From an uncultured bacterium (GTDB taxonomy: Bacteria; Verrucomicrobiota; Kiritimatiellia; RFP12; UBA1067): a stretch of DNA of 33,798 bases. The notes beneath the pieces are model-generated. The model had not been told where the DNA came from, did no database searches, and was given only the letters and a program-made list of their open reading frames with translations. Where the stretch lies: NCBI GenBank assembly GCA_902779865.1, contig CACZDG010000034.1, positions 5,724 through 39,521 of the forward strand, read 5' to 3'. Position 1 is the stretch's first letter. Every line of letters starts with the position of its first letter. The position numbers and the translations under genes are program-made. This document shows positions 24,958 to 32,996 of the stretch, piece by piece.

Positions 24958-26364
24958 CTAACAAGATAAGACCAAAGGCGCTCCTGACGTACCAAGGCAG
25001 GAACGCGGCGTGACGGTGAACGTCAGCACATCGCCGGACGGTAATTCGTCCTTCTTGAACTCAACCGTTGTTACGCCGCCGTGTTGCGCGTGCGCTGCGT
25101 TCACGTTGCAGCCAGTAGCTAAAACGCACTTCACGGGCTTGGGTGTTTTCGTCGGCTTCTCCGCAGTCACTGCAACGTCGTACGCGAACACGCGGCACTT
25201 CGGATTGCCGTCCGCCTGCGGGATGGAAAGCTTGATTGTTTGAGGGTTTGAAGAATCGATGGCCAGCTTCGCATCAGGCTTGAACTGCGGCTTGCCAATC
25301 ACCTTCAGGAGTTCCGTCCGGACGAACGGATGCGGATCGTACTTTCCCAGCGGCATGATCCAATCCGCGCCGATCTTGCCACCCTTCCCGAACTCGTGGC
25401 GCTCGAACACGACCATGTCGTCAAAGACGCGCACGATGTAGCCCTGGCGACTGCGGCCGTAATCGTCCTGCGTGCCTTCCGCAAACGGTGCCTTCGCCCA
25501 TTTGCATGTGCCAGACGAAAGGCTGTTCGATCCCATTGGCGCGCACGACGGACACTGGAGCGTCGGTGAAGTGCTAAACATGTGGATGACGCTCCAGTTG
25601 GACGCGCTTGCGTGCCAGTGTCCGAAGAACCCCACCGCGTTACGATACGGAGCCATCGCCTTGTTGAAAGCGGCATGAGCCCGGATGTGCGAGAAGTGGA
25701 AGAACGGCTTCTTGTCCTTTGCAAGTCCGCACTTCGCATCGACTTCCTTCACGAGCGCAAGGGTTTTTGCCTCGCATGCTTTGAAATCCTTTCCCGCATA
25801 GTGGCGTCCGAAGAAGTGGTATCCCTTCACCTCTTTGTGCCACGCCTCGGCGTAGGGCTCGCCCCAGATGCGCTGCCAGTTGCCGGCGATATCGGTGCAG
25901 AGAACGTGCTTCTTGAACTCCTCCGGATCGGGATACAGCTTCTTCACGAGCTCGCCGATGCCGTAGGTGGTTCCGTCGAGGTCGTGGTTTCCGGCCACGA
26001 ACAAACGCTCCACCTTGTGTCCGTCTGGCGCGAGGTCCTTCGGGAACACCTTGCGCCACGCGGCGGCGTGGAACTCCATCTCGGCGATCTGTCCGGTGTG
26101 CGCCATGTCTCCAAGGTGCAGAACGGCATCCACGTTGTTGTCGCGGAAGCAGCGCAGCGCGGCGACGAGCCATTTGTCCGACCAGTACTTAGTACTGTAC
26201 TTTCCGTCGGCAGTGGTACGCAGATGCGTATCGCTCACCACGCCGAAGACGAGGTTCGGCTTTCCTGACGGAGTCCATCCGGGCGGTGCCGCGAAGAGCC
26301 TTGCGCCGAACATCGCCGCAAAACCCTTAAGAAAACCCAGTCGCGTCATGCGCATTTCGTTCAT
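24958..26364 (-). CDS. Secreted metallophosphoesterase, paralogue of the next gene
   Basis: A 468-residue calcineurin-like phosphoesterase. ATG 26364 was chosen (AGGAG 8 nt upstream). The N-terminus resembles a degraded Tat signal (MTRLGFLKGFAAMFGARLFA): the second arginine of the twin pair is missing, so export may be Sec-dependent or lost. Metal motifs: SDTH (44-47), LGDMAH, AGNHDLDG, FSHI and FFGHWH, the last differing from the usual GHxH by Trp. First gene of the three-gene phosphatase operon, preceded by a TATAAT box. Confidence 0.85.
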   Translation of the reverse strand: MNEMRMTRLGFLKGFAAMFGARLFAAPPGWTPSGKPNLVFGVVSDTHLRTTADGKYSTKYWSDKWLVAALRCFRDNNVDAVLHLGDMAHTGQIAEMEFHAAAWRKVFPKDLAPDGHKVERLFVAGNHDLDGTTYGIGELVKKLYPDPEEFKKHVLCTDIAGNWQRIWGEPYAEAWHKEVKGYHFFGRHYAGKDFKACEAKTLALVKEVDAKCGLAKDKKPFFHFSHIRAHAAFNKAMAPYRNAVGFFGHWHASASNWSVIHMFSTSPTLQCPSCAPMGSNSLSSGTCKWAKAPFAEGTQDDYGRSRQGYIVRVFDDMVVFERHEFGKGGKIGADWIMPLGKYDPHPFVRTELLKVIGKPQFKPDAKLAIDSSNPQTIKLSIPQADGNPKCRVFAYDVAVTAEKPTKTPKPVKCVLATGCNVNAAHAQHGGVTTVEFKKDELPSGDVLTFTVTPRSCLGTSGAPLVLSC

Positions 26365-26386
26365 CGTCTTTTCTCCTTTGCCAGTT

Positions 26387-26392
26387 ATTATA
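26387..26392 (-). promoter_or_regulatory. Promoter -10 box of the phosphoesterase operon
   Basis: A perfect TATAAT on the minus strand, followed by the AGGAG and ATG of the first phosphoesterase. TCCACA lies 17 bp upstream as a weak -35 box. A run of seven T precedes the -10 box. Confidence 0.5.
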
Positions 26393-26439
26393 CCAAAAAA
26401 ACGCTCTTCTGTGGATAACAAAAGTCAGTACGCTGGAGT

Positions 26440-26666
26440 GGGCGCATCTGCATAATTCACCGCCGAGCCTTCTGATGATTGAAAACAACTTGTTAGAAAC
26501 AACTTTCCTTTAGCGCACGGGCGCGGGGCCTTGCGGCTGCTTCGCAGTTCGCGCTTCGCGCTCACCCAACCTGATCGCTTCGCGACAGGCGCATCTACTC
26601 GCCCGCGCCCATTTGCTGGTTGTTTCCAAGTCCTAATACGAATGGGTGAAAAACGCAGATGCGCCC
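26440..26666. repeat. MITE-like palindromic element
   Basis: The ends are inverted copies: GGGCGCATCTGC...TTCACC (26440-26461) and GGTGAA...GCAGATGCGCCC (26645-26666). Nested inside are GAAACAAC/GTTGTTTC (26496-26503, 26619-26626) and GGGCGCGGG/CCCGCGCCC (26519-26527, 26602-26610). The core has three small hairpins, all with a TTC loop: CTGCTTCGCAG (26537), GCGCTTCGCGC (26551) and TCGCTTCGCGA (26575). TGGAGT occurs just outside both ends. It has no coding capacity and fills the gap between two genes. Confidence 0.65.
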
Positions 26667-26685
26667 GAGTGGAGTGCTATCTCGG

Positions 26686-27357
26686 TCAAAAGGCGTATGC
26701 CACCTCGAAGCCGAAGATGTTGAGTGGCGACCAGTCACGCGCTCCGTCGCTGATGGAATGCAGAACCATGAAATAGAGGTTGCAGGCAAGGGCGTCGTTG
26801 GACGGAACGGGATGGAAGGTGAGGCCGACTTGCGAACGGGTGGCGTCGAATACGTCCGAACTGCTGACGCCGGGCTTGTCGGAGAAGAACAGCTCCTCGC
26901 TTGCGTATGGCGATATCTTGAAGTCGGTTACGCTCCAGCTCGTACGGACGCGGAAGCGCTCCCTGTAGCGCATATAGGGCTGGGCAAACCTCTTGTCGCG
27001 GTACTCGAAACGCGAGCGAAAGTCGAAGCGGAGCGTCCAGAATTCCGGCGCGGCGAGACGCAGTTCGAGGGTAGGGCGTTGTTCGGTGTGGAATTTGTTG
27101 TCGCCGCCGCGTTCGCGCACGATCCGGTGTCCGAACGCCAACATGAAGTACGGACAGAACTCGTACCCTGCGAGAAGGTAGCTTTCCTCGTTCACGAGCT
27201 TTGAATTATCAAACTCAATCTCCTGGTCGAAGTGGAGCAGCCAGTCTGCGTAAACCTTGTAGTCAACGCCCGCATTTAACCATTCCTGGTCGTTCCGCGC
27301 AAATGCGCATATCGTCAACGACAGCATTGCCGCCATCAAATATAAACGCGCTTTCAT
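26686..27357 (-). CDS. DUF2490-like outer-membrane protein
   Basis: A 223-residue protein with signal peptide (MKARLYLMAAMLSLTICAFA). Alternating beta strands rich in aromatic residues and arginine (TLRFDFRSRFEYRD, RYRERFRVRTSW, ISPYASEELFF) and a terminal phenylalanine (VAYAF) fit a small outer-membrane beta-barrel of the DUF2490 type. Start 27357 lies 2 bp after the transporter stop, with GGAGGG in the transporter's last codons. Last gene of the methyltransferase/FmdB/transporter operon. Function unknown. Confidence 0.75.
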   Translation of the reverse strand: MKARLYLMAAMLSLTICAFARNDQEWLNAGVDYKVYADWLLHFDQEIEFDNSKLVNEESYLLAGYEFCPYFMLAFGHRIVRERGGDNKFHTEQRPTLELRLAAPEFWTLRFDFRSRFEYRDKRFAQPYMRYRERFRVRTSWSVTDFKISPYASEELFFSDKPGVSSSDVFDATRSQVGLTFHPVPSNDALACNLYFMVLHSISDGARDWSPLNIFGFEVAYAF

Positions 27358-27359
27358 AT

Positions 27360-28724
27360 CTATCGCAACCCTCCAACAATGATTCCAAGCAGGATGGCAG
27401 GCAACAACCAGCGCATATATGGTTTCCAGACGGCTGGCGTATTTAGCCCAGCACCGGAACCCGCCTCGTCGCGAAACCCATTCCAGCCGAATCCAATCGG
27501 CCATGTGCAGAACACGCACGTCGCAAGTGCGCCGAGCGGCAGCCAGAGTTGACTGAACACGAAATCCTCCGCGTCCAGAACCGACATGACTCCACCCGGC
27601 AGACGTATGCTGCATCCAAGCGCAACAGGCAGGGACAGCGCCGCAACCGCGCCGCCCACCAGCAATGCGGTCTTACCGCGCTTCCACCGCGTTTCGTCCA
27701 TCAGCCCACCGATCAAGCACTCGAAAACGGCAACAATCGTCGTCAACGCGGCCAGCGAAAGGAATAGGAAGAACACCGCTCCCCAAAGCCGTCCTCCGCC
27801 CATGTGCGCGAACACTTCCGGCAACGCGATGAAGATGAGCCCCGGCCCTGCGGTGACGTCCACCCCGAACGCCGCGCACGCGGGGAACACGACGAGTCCA
27901 GCTAGTAACGCCACGCACGTATCGATTGCCGTAACCCACAGCGACTCCGTGACGAGCGAATGTTCCCGCCCCACGTAGCTGCCGAATATCGTCATGCATC
28001 CCACGCCAACCGAGAGAGTGAAGAACGCCTGCCCCATCGCGTCGAAGCAGACGCGGAATGGATGTTCGCAAAGCGGCGTCCAGTTTGGCGCGAGGTAGAA
28101 CTCCACGCCCTTCATCGCGCCGGGTAGCGACAACGCCTTCACGGCGAGCACGCCCAGAAGCGCAAGGAGCGAGAGCATCATCCACTTCGTCACGCGCTCA
28201 ACGCCGCGCTGCACGCCGGCGAGGCACACGCACGTCGCCAACGCCACGGCAAACAGCATATACTTCGTGCAGGTCGATGGGTCTGCAAGAAGTCCGTCGA
28301 ACGCGGCTTTAGCGCCCGCGCCTGTGAACGAAATCCCCTGCGCGGCGTATCCCGCAGTGTACCTAAGCAACCAGCCGCCGACAGACGTGTAGTACATCAT
28401 CAGCAGCAGATTGCCGCCGAACACCACGCAGCCGAGCACGTACCAAAACTTCCGCGTCCGCTCCGGCGCAAGCGCGCGCATCGCGCCCGCGACGCCCTTC
28501 CGCGCCGCTCGTCCCACAGCAAGTTCCGCCGTGAGCAGGGGAAAGCCAAGTAGCGCGAGAAACACGAGATAAACAAGCACGAACGCGGCACCGCCGTTGC
28601 GTCCCACGATGAACGGGAAGCGCCACACGTTCCCAAGGCCCACGGCGCATCCCGCCGCAACCATGAGAAACCCGAGCCGCGATTTCAGTCCTTCGCGCCC
28701 GCCGCTGTCCACCTGCGCGCCCAT
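27360..28724 (-). CDS. Sodium-dependent transporter, NSS/SNF family
   Basis: A 454-residue inner-membrane symporter of the neurotransmitter:sodium symporter family, which in bacteria usually imports amino acids with Na+. TM1 carries the family signature GCAVGLGNVWRFP followed by NGGAAF, including residues that bind Na+ and substrate. About eleven to twelve hydrophobic segments follow. ATG 28724 lies 1 nt after the TGA of the zinc-ribbon gene, so translation is probably coupled. Substrate cannot be told from sequence. Confidence 0.92.
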   Translation of the reverse strand: MGAQVDSGGREGLKSRLGFLMVAAGCAVGLGNVWRFPFIVGRNGGAAFVLVYLVFLALLGFPLLTAELAVGRAARKGVAGAMRALAPERTRKFWYVLGCVVFGGNLLLMMYYTSVGGWLLRYTAGYAAQGISFTGAGAKAAFDGLLADPSTCTKYMLFAVALATCVCLAGVQRGVERVTKWMMLSLLALLGVLAVKALSLPGAMKGVEFYLAPNWTPLCEHPFRVCFDAMGQAFFTLSVGVGCMTIFGSYVGREHSLVTESLWVTAIDTCVALLAGLVVFPACAAFGVDVTAGPGLIFIALPEVFAHMGGGRLWGAVFFLFLSLAALTTIVAVFECLIGGLMDETRWKRGKTALLVGGAVAALSLPVALGCSIRLPGGVMSVLDAEDFVFSQLWLPLGALATCVFCTWPIGFGWNGFRDEAGSGAGLNTPAVWKPYMRWLLPAILLGIIVGGLR

Positions 28725-28725
28725 T

Positions 28726-28974
28726 TCAGTACATCGGCTCGTATTCGCCCTTCTGCACACGCTTCAGGCACTTGAACCCCGCGCGCTTAGCGCGGTAGTG
28801 GAGGTCGGTTTCGGAATGCCCGAGCCCAGGCGCCTGTATGACGCGGAAAATCTCCGCGCCGCAGTCTGGACACCGCGTCAGCCGCTCGTCATTCAGCGAC
28901 TGCATGATCTCGAATCCTGGCGACTTGCACTTCGCGCATCCGCCGTCCTTCGCCTCGTAAACGTACATCGGCAT
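28726..28974 (-). CDS. FmdB-type small zinc-ribbon protein
   Basis: An 82-residue protein starting MPMYVYEA, typical of the FmdB zinc-ribbon family. Two CxxC pairs (CAKC near 13-16 and CPDC near 35-38) would bind one zinc ion. The C-terminal half has LHYRAKRAGFKCLKRVQKG. Its ATG overlaps the TGA of the methyltransferase gene by one base (TGATG) and the transporter follows directly. Role unknown; the family is often called a regulatory protein without direct proof. Confidence 0.8.
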   Translation of the reverse strand: MPMYVYEAKDGGCAKCKSPGFEIMQSLNDERLTRCPDCGAEIFRVIQAPGLGHSETDLHYRAKRAGFKCLKRVQKGEYEPMY

Positions 28975-30224
28975 CAGTTGTATCTCCTCAAAAGCGGTTC
29001 AAGTCGTGACGCCAGCCGGCTTTCCAGCCACGGGGTGACGTGCCAGAAGTCGCGCAGATTCAAGTAGTCGCTCACCGGTCCGGCCTGTCCTGGTTTTGCG
29101 CCGTACTCAGCGCGCAAGAGGATGTTCCGCGCAGTGGCGTCCGGCGAGACGAACTCCACCACCTGCGTCTTGAATCCAAGGATCCGCAGGATCATCGCAC
29201 GGAAGGCGTCCGTAAGAATGTCACACATCCGCTCGCGCAAGATGCCGTGACGCAGCACTCCCGCGAAAGACGCATCGGACTGCGGCCCTATCGCCTTCTG
29301 CAGCTCGTGCTGACAGTACGGCGCGCTGACGATGTATCGGCTTCCCCACTCCACGCCCTTCGCCATCGCCTCGTCGGTGGCCGTGTCGCAGGCATGGAGC
29401 GAAATCACCATATCGACGCGAGGCTTCTGGACGTCAGGCAAAGCATTCTTGATGTCGAACGACGACAACTCCGTCGCTACGAACTCGACCTGATCCGAGA
29501 CATCCAACTGCTGTGCCATCTTCTGCGCGGCGGAAATCACGTCCTCTCGCCGATCCACGCCGATTACGCGCACGGCCGGGAACTTCATTACCTGCGTGAG
29601 GTAGAAGTATAGCGCAAGCGTCAGATACGCCTTTCCGCACCCGCAGTCCACAACGGTAAACTCTTTCCCGTTCCCCGTTTCCCGTTCCCCGTTTCCACCC
29701 ACCACGTCCTCGACAACCTTGAGGAACTCGTTCACCTGATCGTACTTACCGCGCATGGAGGCGCGAACGCGCCCGTCACCATCCGATATCCCCGTGACAC
29801 TCAAGAGCGCGGCGGAGTCAAACGCCGCGAGCGGAAGATTCTTTGCGCGGTCGTGGGGCTGCACCTTTGCTACGCGGTCCATCTGTGCGGAACGCGATAC
29901 GAGCACGTGACCCTTTCGCGTCACGCGCACGTGAAGATCACCGGACGCCGTCATGAGGTGCAAGTCGCGCGCACCCTTCTGCGCGATTATTTCCTCCAGA
30001 CCCTCCGCAGCGCCGTTCGCGTCGAAGTTCTTGACGCGAACCTGTCCCTCGTCGTTCATCTCCGCCTGGAAGCGCTTTTCGCCGCCGATCAGGACAGGAC
30101 GCATCGAGATGCGAAACGTCTTACCGTTGCGCCTCACCGACTGGACGATCTTCATAAAGCCCTCGCCCAGCACGCGGGCACGGATTTCCTCCGCCAGGGC
30201 CTTGTCTAACTCGAATTTCTCCAT
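28974..30224 (-). CDS. Class I SAM-dependent methyltransferase
   Basis: A 416-residue protein. The C-terminal half has the SAM-binding glycine motif VVDCGCGKAYLTLAL, then VIGVDRREDVI (motif II), ISLHACDTATDEAMA and APYCQHEL, matching the Methyltransf_32-type family. The N-terminal half (30-150) is beta-rich without an identified domain. ATG 30224 was chosen: a strong promoter places the transcript start at or next to this codon and there is no Shine-Dalgarno sequence. Heads the operon with the zinc-ribbon, transporter and outer-membrane genes. The methyl acceptor is unknown. Confidence 0.8.
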   Translation of the reverse strand: MEKFELDKALAEEIRARVLGEGFMKIVQSVRRNGKTFRISMRPVLIGGEKRFQAEMNDEGQVRVKNFDANGAAEGLEEIIAQKGARDLHLMTASGDLHVRVTRKGHVLVSRSAQMDRVAKVQPHDRAKNLPLAAFDSAALLSVTGISDGDGRVRASMRGKYDQVNEFLKVVEDVVGGNGERETGNGKEFTVVDCGCGKAYLTLALYFYLTQVMKFPAVRVIGVDRREDVISAAQKMAQQLDVSDQVEFVATELSSFDIKNALPDVQKPRVDMVISLHACDTATDEAMAKGVEWGSRYIVSAPYCQHELQKAIGPQSDASFAGVLRHGILRERMCDILTDAFRAMILRILGFKTQVVEFVSPDATARNILLRAEYGAKPGQAGPVSDYLNLRDFWHVTPWLESRLASRLEPLLRRYN

Positions 30225-30231
30225 GGGTGAA

Positions 30232-30260
30232 ATTATACCACAACATAGCCCAATCATCAA
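30232..30260 (-). promoter_or_regulatory. Strong promoter for a leaderless methyltransferase mRNA
   Basis: TTGATG (30260-30255), a 17-bp spacer and a perfect TATAAT (30237-30232) on the minus strand. Seven nucleotides later comes the ATG at 30224, so the message would begin at or beside its start codon. Confidence 0.65.
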
Positions 30261-30369
30261 ACCCCATCACAGATTTTCTCATCGGTAATTTTCCACTTGC
30301 CATCATAATGGCGATTTGATATGCTTTCCATGTTCCGCGAGGAATCGCAGAACATAGTTCTTTGACATA

Positions 30370-30489
30370 CCGGCGGTTGTGAGCCGCCGGATCGGTCGCC
30401 ACAACGGTAGAGTCACGCATCCGGCGTGATAAACTCCGGTGGAGAGCGACACAACAACTGCCGCGCACACGGGTGTGTGCCAACGGCAG
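30370..30489. repeat. Cluster of hairpins, first one repeated at 33671
   Basis: No gene is supported here. Hairpins seen: CCGGCGG/CCGCCGG (30370-30390), CTCC/GGAG (30434-30444), and a two-part stem CTGCCG/CGGCAG enclosing GCACAC/GTGTGC (30459-30489). The first hairpin with its 3' flank (30371-30405) recurs at 33671-33705 with 26 of 35 bases identical. Together with the large palindrome next to it this may be a structured RNA or a mobile-element end. Confidence 0.45.
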
Positions 30490-30516
30490 GACGTACGCAA
30501 CCAGCGTATAGTAGCT

Positions 30517-30636
30517 TCGTCGAAAAGACCGCTAATCTGAATGTCTAAGCGAAATACGGTGGTGCGTCGCGTGGTAACACGCGGCGCACTTTCCAATTCA
30601 TGTTTAGACATAGGTTCTTAGCGGTGCCTTCGACGA
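30517..30636. repeat. 120-bp nested imperfect palindrome
   Basis: Four paired segments share one centre near 30576: TCGTCGAA/TTCGACGA (30517-30524, 30629-30636), ACCGCTAA/TTAGCGGT (30528-30535, 30618-30625), ATGTCTAA/TTAGACAT (30541-30548, 30604-30611) and a 12-bp stem with one G-T pair, GTGCGTCGCGTG/CACGCGGCGCAC (30562-30573, 30578-30589), closing on GTAA. It lies just upstream of the gene at 30728. ORFs through it on the minus strand are not credible. Confidence 0.7.
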
Positions 30637-30727
30637 GACAAGGATTTCGAGAGTGCGCCGCTCAATTTTTGCCTCGGTGCGCCGCACTCCATTTATGAAC
30701 AAAGGAGGCAACGAAAGGAGTAGTCGA

Positions 30728-32281
30728 GTGGCGCAATTTGAGTACAACTGCCCGAAATGCGGCGAATCGATAGTTGATGATGATTCGTTTCGCGGGCATG
30801 TGACAAAATGTTCTACGTGTGGCAAAGTATTTGTCATTCCGCATGATGCCGAAACCAATCGCCCGGCTGGCACAATAGATGTTCCGATGCGCGGGAATGC
30901 TCCTTTACAAAGCGATATCCCAGTGCCGAGCTTCATCGTAGAGGCCTCCAGGCAAAATATTGAATCAATGAGGGATTCTTTCAACAGGGAAATAAGGGTT
31001 ATAAAGAACACTGCCAGTATAATGCTTGTACGTGAGATGGTGTTGCTTGTCACTGTCGCACTTGTGATTGCGGGTTCAATCGGGGGGATCTGGTACCACT
31101 ACAAGAAACGCAATCAGGCAACACAACTTACATGGCAGCATGAATTAGAACGTCAGAGGCAGATGGCGGAAGAGCGCATTAGAAAAGACGAGGCGCAAAA
31201 GAAGGCCAGAGAGGAAATGCTTCTTGCGAGGGACCGTGAACGGCAACGCATTGAGATGGAAAAACAGGCTAAAGAAGAGGCGCGAAAAGTGGCAATACAA
31301 CGCCGTAAGAAATTCGAGGCCCTTGCCACTGATTACCGGGAATTCGAGCTAGACTATCTTTGCAATGCGCCAAAGTCAACGTTGCCTGAGAGGGTGGCTG
31401 GCAAGACGGTTTACAGTTGCCTAATGGCTGATGACGTGGACGATTTTGTCTTTTTCCGCGTCACCGTCACACCAGGTATGCCGATGGCGGTGCAGCGGCT
31501 ATCAATGAACGATGCTCCAGTAGATGTGTCTGAACGCGAATTCAACGAGCGTTGCCGGACTGAGACCTACTTGATGATAGCAGGCGGACGACCGTACGTT
31601 AGTCCATACAAAAAAGCATCGCGGCTTTATCCTATTCCTCACGATGGAGAGATATTCAATCCTGGTGTTGAAGACTTGGGAAGCCGCTTCTGCAAAATAA
31701 TAACGGATCTTGAGCTCAAAACTAACATCATAAGGTACGATGTATTTCTCTATCCGAAAGATGAATATAGTTTTGACCTGAAACCATTGTTTATATGCCA
31801 GACGGGGTTTGGCAAAGGAATTTCCGTTCACGATTTACGAACTCCAATTCGAGCGAAACTTGAGGCAAAGGCACGCGAACGCGCTGATGAATATAAACGG
31901 CGAACATTGTCAAGGGGGAAAGGATATGGTAAAACTCGTTCCCAAGCCGCACTTGAGCGCAATATCGCCATATCCAAGGCAGGGGTCAATGCATCGCATT
32001 ATCGCCGTTCACATACTTCAATTGCACCTCTTCCGGGGCATAGCATAATTTATCAAAGTCGGAATGTGCGCACTGGCCCTTCGAAATACCAACTTGGGAA
32101 AATAGCGGATATGGAGGCGCGTTTGAATGCGGCAGAAGAGGCCAGAGTACGTCGGCAAATGGCCAAGGAACAGCGTCATGCGGCAGAAGATGAAGCGTTT
32201 TACAGGAACAATGCCGTCACGGAAAAAGACGTTGATGAGTTACTGCAACGCTATATGGTAACATTTCGATTGGCAAAATAA
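30728..32281 (+). CDS. Unrecognised zinc-ribbon, membrane, coiled-coil protein
   Basis: A 517-residue protein of no family I recognise. GTG 30728 was chosen because AAAGGAG lies 7 nt upstream; ATGs upstream have no ribosome binding site. Residues 8-31 form an MJ0042-like zinc ribbon (CPKC and CSTC). A single transmembrane helix lies near 104-122 (MVLLVTVALVIAGSIGGIW), then a highly charged coiled coil (about 125-205) rich in E, R, K and Q, a mixed alpha/beta region (about 210-380) and a second charged, arginine-rich tail. No signal peptide. The zinc ribbon is predicted cytoplasmic with the coiled coil on the other side. Base composition is less GC-rich than in the genes to the left, and orientation is opposite. 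Confidence 0.75.
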   Translation: MAQFEYNCPKCGESIVDDDSFRGHVTKCSTCGKVFVIPHDAETNRPAGTIDVPMRGNAPLQSDIPVPSFIVEASRQNIESMRDSFNREIRVIKNTASIMLVREMVLLVTVALVIAGSIGGIWYHYKKRNQATQLTWQHELERQRQMAEERIRKDEAQKKAREEMLLARDRERQRIEMEKQAKEEARKVAIQRRKKFEALATDYREFELDYLCNAPKSTLPERVAGKTVYSCLMADDVDDFVFFRVTVTPGMPMAVQRLSMNDAPVDVSEREFNERCRTETYLMIAGGRPYVSPYKKASRLYPIPHDGEIFNPGVEDLGSRFCKIITDLELKTNIIRYDVFLYPKDEYSFDLKPLFICQTGFGKGISVHDLRTPIRAKLEAKARERADEYKRRTLSRGKGYGKTRSQAALERNIAISKAGVNASHYRRSHTSIAPLPGHSIIYQSRNVRTGPSKYQLGKIADMEARLNAAEEARVRRQMAKEQRHAAEDEAFYRNNAVTEKDVDELLQRYMVTFRLAK

Positions 32282-32447
32282 CCCAAAGAGATTGAGATTC
32301 TTATTCAGTCCCCCACTTCTGCAAGATGAAGATCGGGTTGTCGTAGAAGCGCCACCAAGATGTCGGCGTTCCCAGTTAGCACGGCGCACGACATTGTGAA
32401 GTTTTTGTCGCCACATGTTTTTGCCACCCAACGTGCGAAAACCATGT

Positions 32448-32453
32448 TATACT
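32448..32453 (+). promoter_or_regulatory. -10 box of the toxin-antitoxin remnant
   Basis: TATACT lies 31 bp before the antitoxin ATG, followed by AAGGAG 9 nt before it. No good -35 box at normal spacing. The 200-bp gap before it (32282-32484) shows, on the minus strand, a short coding-like tail (GNADILVALLRQPDLHLAEVGD in two halves) ending at about 32300, too short to call. Confidence 0.35.
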
Positions 32454-32484
32454 ATGTGCGGTTCAAGCGAAGGAGTCATACGAT

Positions 32485-32709
32485 ATGCCATCAGTAATAG
32501 ATTATGAGGAGGTGAAGACGACCTTCCCCGACATATTCGAATATGTCTCGGGGAAGAAAGGCGTTGTCACCGTAACGTATAGGGGCAAGGCTGCCGTTAG
32601 GATTTGACCGATAAACGTGTTTCGTACGACTGAGCCGCTCCCCGAACTTAGCGGACAGATAAATTGCGATCTGTTCGCAGATGAATCTTCCGATTGGGAG
32701 AACGCGTAA
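32485..32709 (+). pseudogene. Phd/YefM-type antitoxin interrupted by TGA
   Basis: The frame encodes MPSVIDYEEVKTTF, then FEYVSGKKGVV and YRGKAAVRI, and meets TGA at 32605-32607. Beyond that single stop the same frame continues as PINVFRTTEPLPEL to TAA at 32707, one base before the toxin ATG. The total of 74 codons is normal for a small antitoxin of this class, so a nonsense mutation in an otherwise intact gene is the simplest reading. AAGGAG is well placed. Confidence 0.65.
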
Positions 32710-32710
32710 C

Positions 32711-32881
32711 ATGTCAGCAATACTGCTTGACACCTGTGCATTGCTCTGGCTTGGGTTTGGCGATCGAAGTCTATCGCTGAATGCACGGCAAGTGATCGAG
32801 GAGACCGACACTGATTCGGCATGGATGCGCCCCACTAAATCCGCCCACCGATTCTTCAAGGTGAAGATGGAGATGCCGTAG
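32711..32881 (+). pseudogene. Truncated VapC-like PIN-domain toxin
   Basis: The first 38 residues match the start of PIN toxins: ILLDTCALLWL carries the first catalytic aspartate, then SLSLNARQVIEETDTDSAW. The reading then turns into unrelated sequence (MRPTKSAHRFF) and stops at 56 residues, against about 130 for an intact toxin. The other acidic active-site residues are missing, so it should be inactive. It forms a decayed pair with the antitoxin upstream. Confidence 0.7.
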
Positions 32882-32885
32882 GGGA

Positions 32886-32903
32886 TTTGCTGTCATCATG
32901 ACC
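32886..32903. repeat. 18-bp repeat, copy 1 (TTTGCTGTCATCATGACC)
   Basis: This sequence recurs at 33718-33735 with a single C/T difference. Its core GTCATnATGAC is an odd palindrome, as in a protein-binding site. Copy 1 begins 4 bp after the VapC fragment ends. Confidence 0.6.
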
Positions 32904-32996
32904 TGCATTCACTCCCTGCCACCGAGGATCACGGGCAGATGACTACGACTGCATTCGACCATCCGCGTTTTTGCGCCCTTCTTGCCGCCCGACGAG

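Noticed and set aside
30303-30611. A 102-residue minus-strand ORF
   Set aside because: It runs through the large palindrome and hairpin cluster, lacks a ribosome site and shows no recognisable protein features.
30517-30636. Integron attC site
   Set aside because: Size and fold fit, but the GTTRRRY/RYYYAAC core pair is not found at the ends and no integrase is in the window.
32605-32607. TGA as a selenocysteine or recoded codon in the antitoxin
   Set aside because: No selenocysteine insertion hairpin is evident after it, the family does not need cysteine there, and the partner toxin is truncated; a nonsense mutation is simpler.
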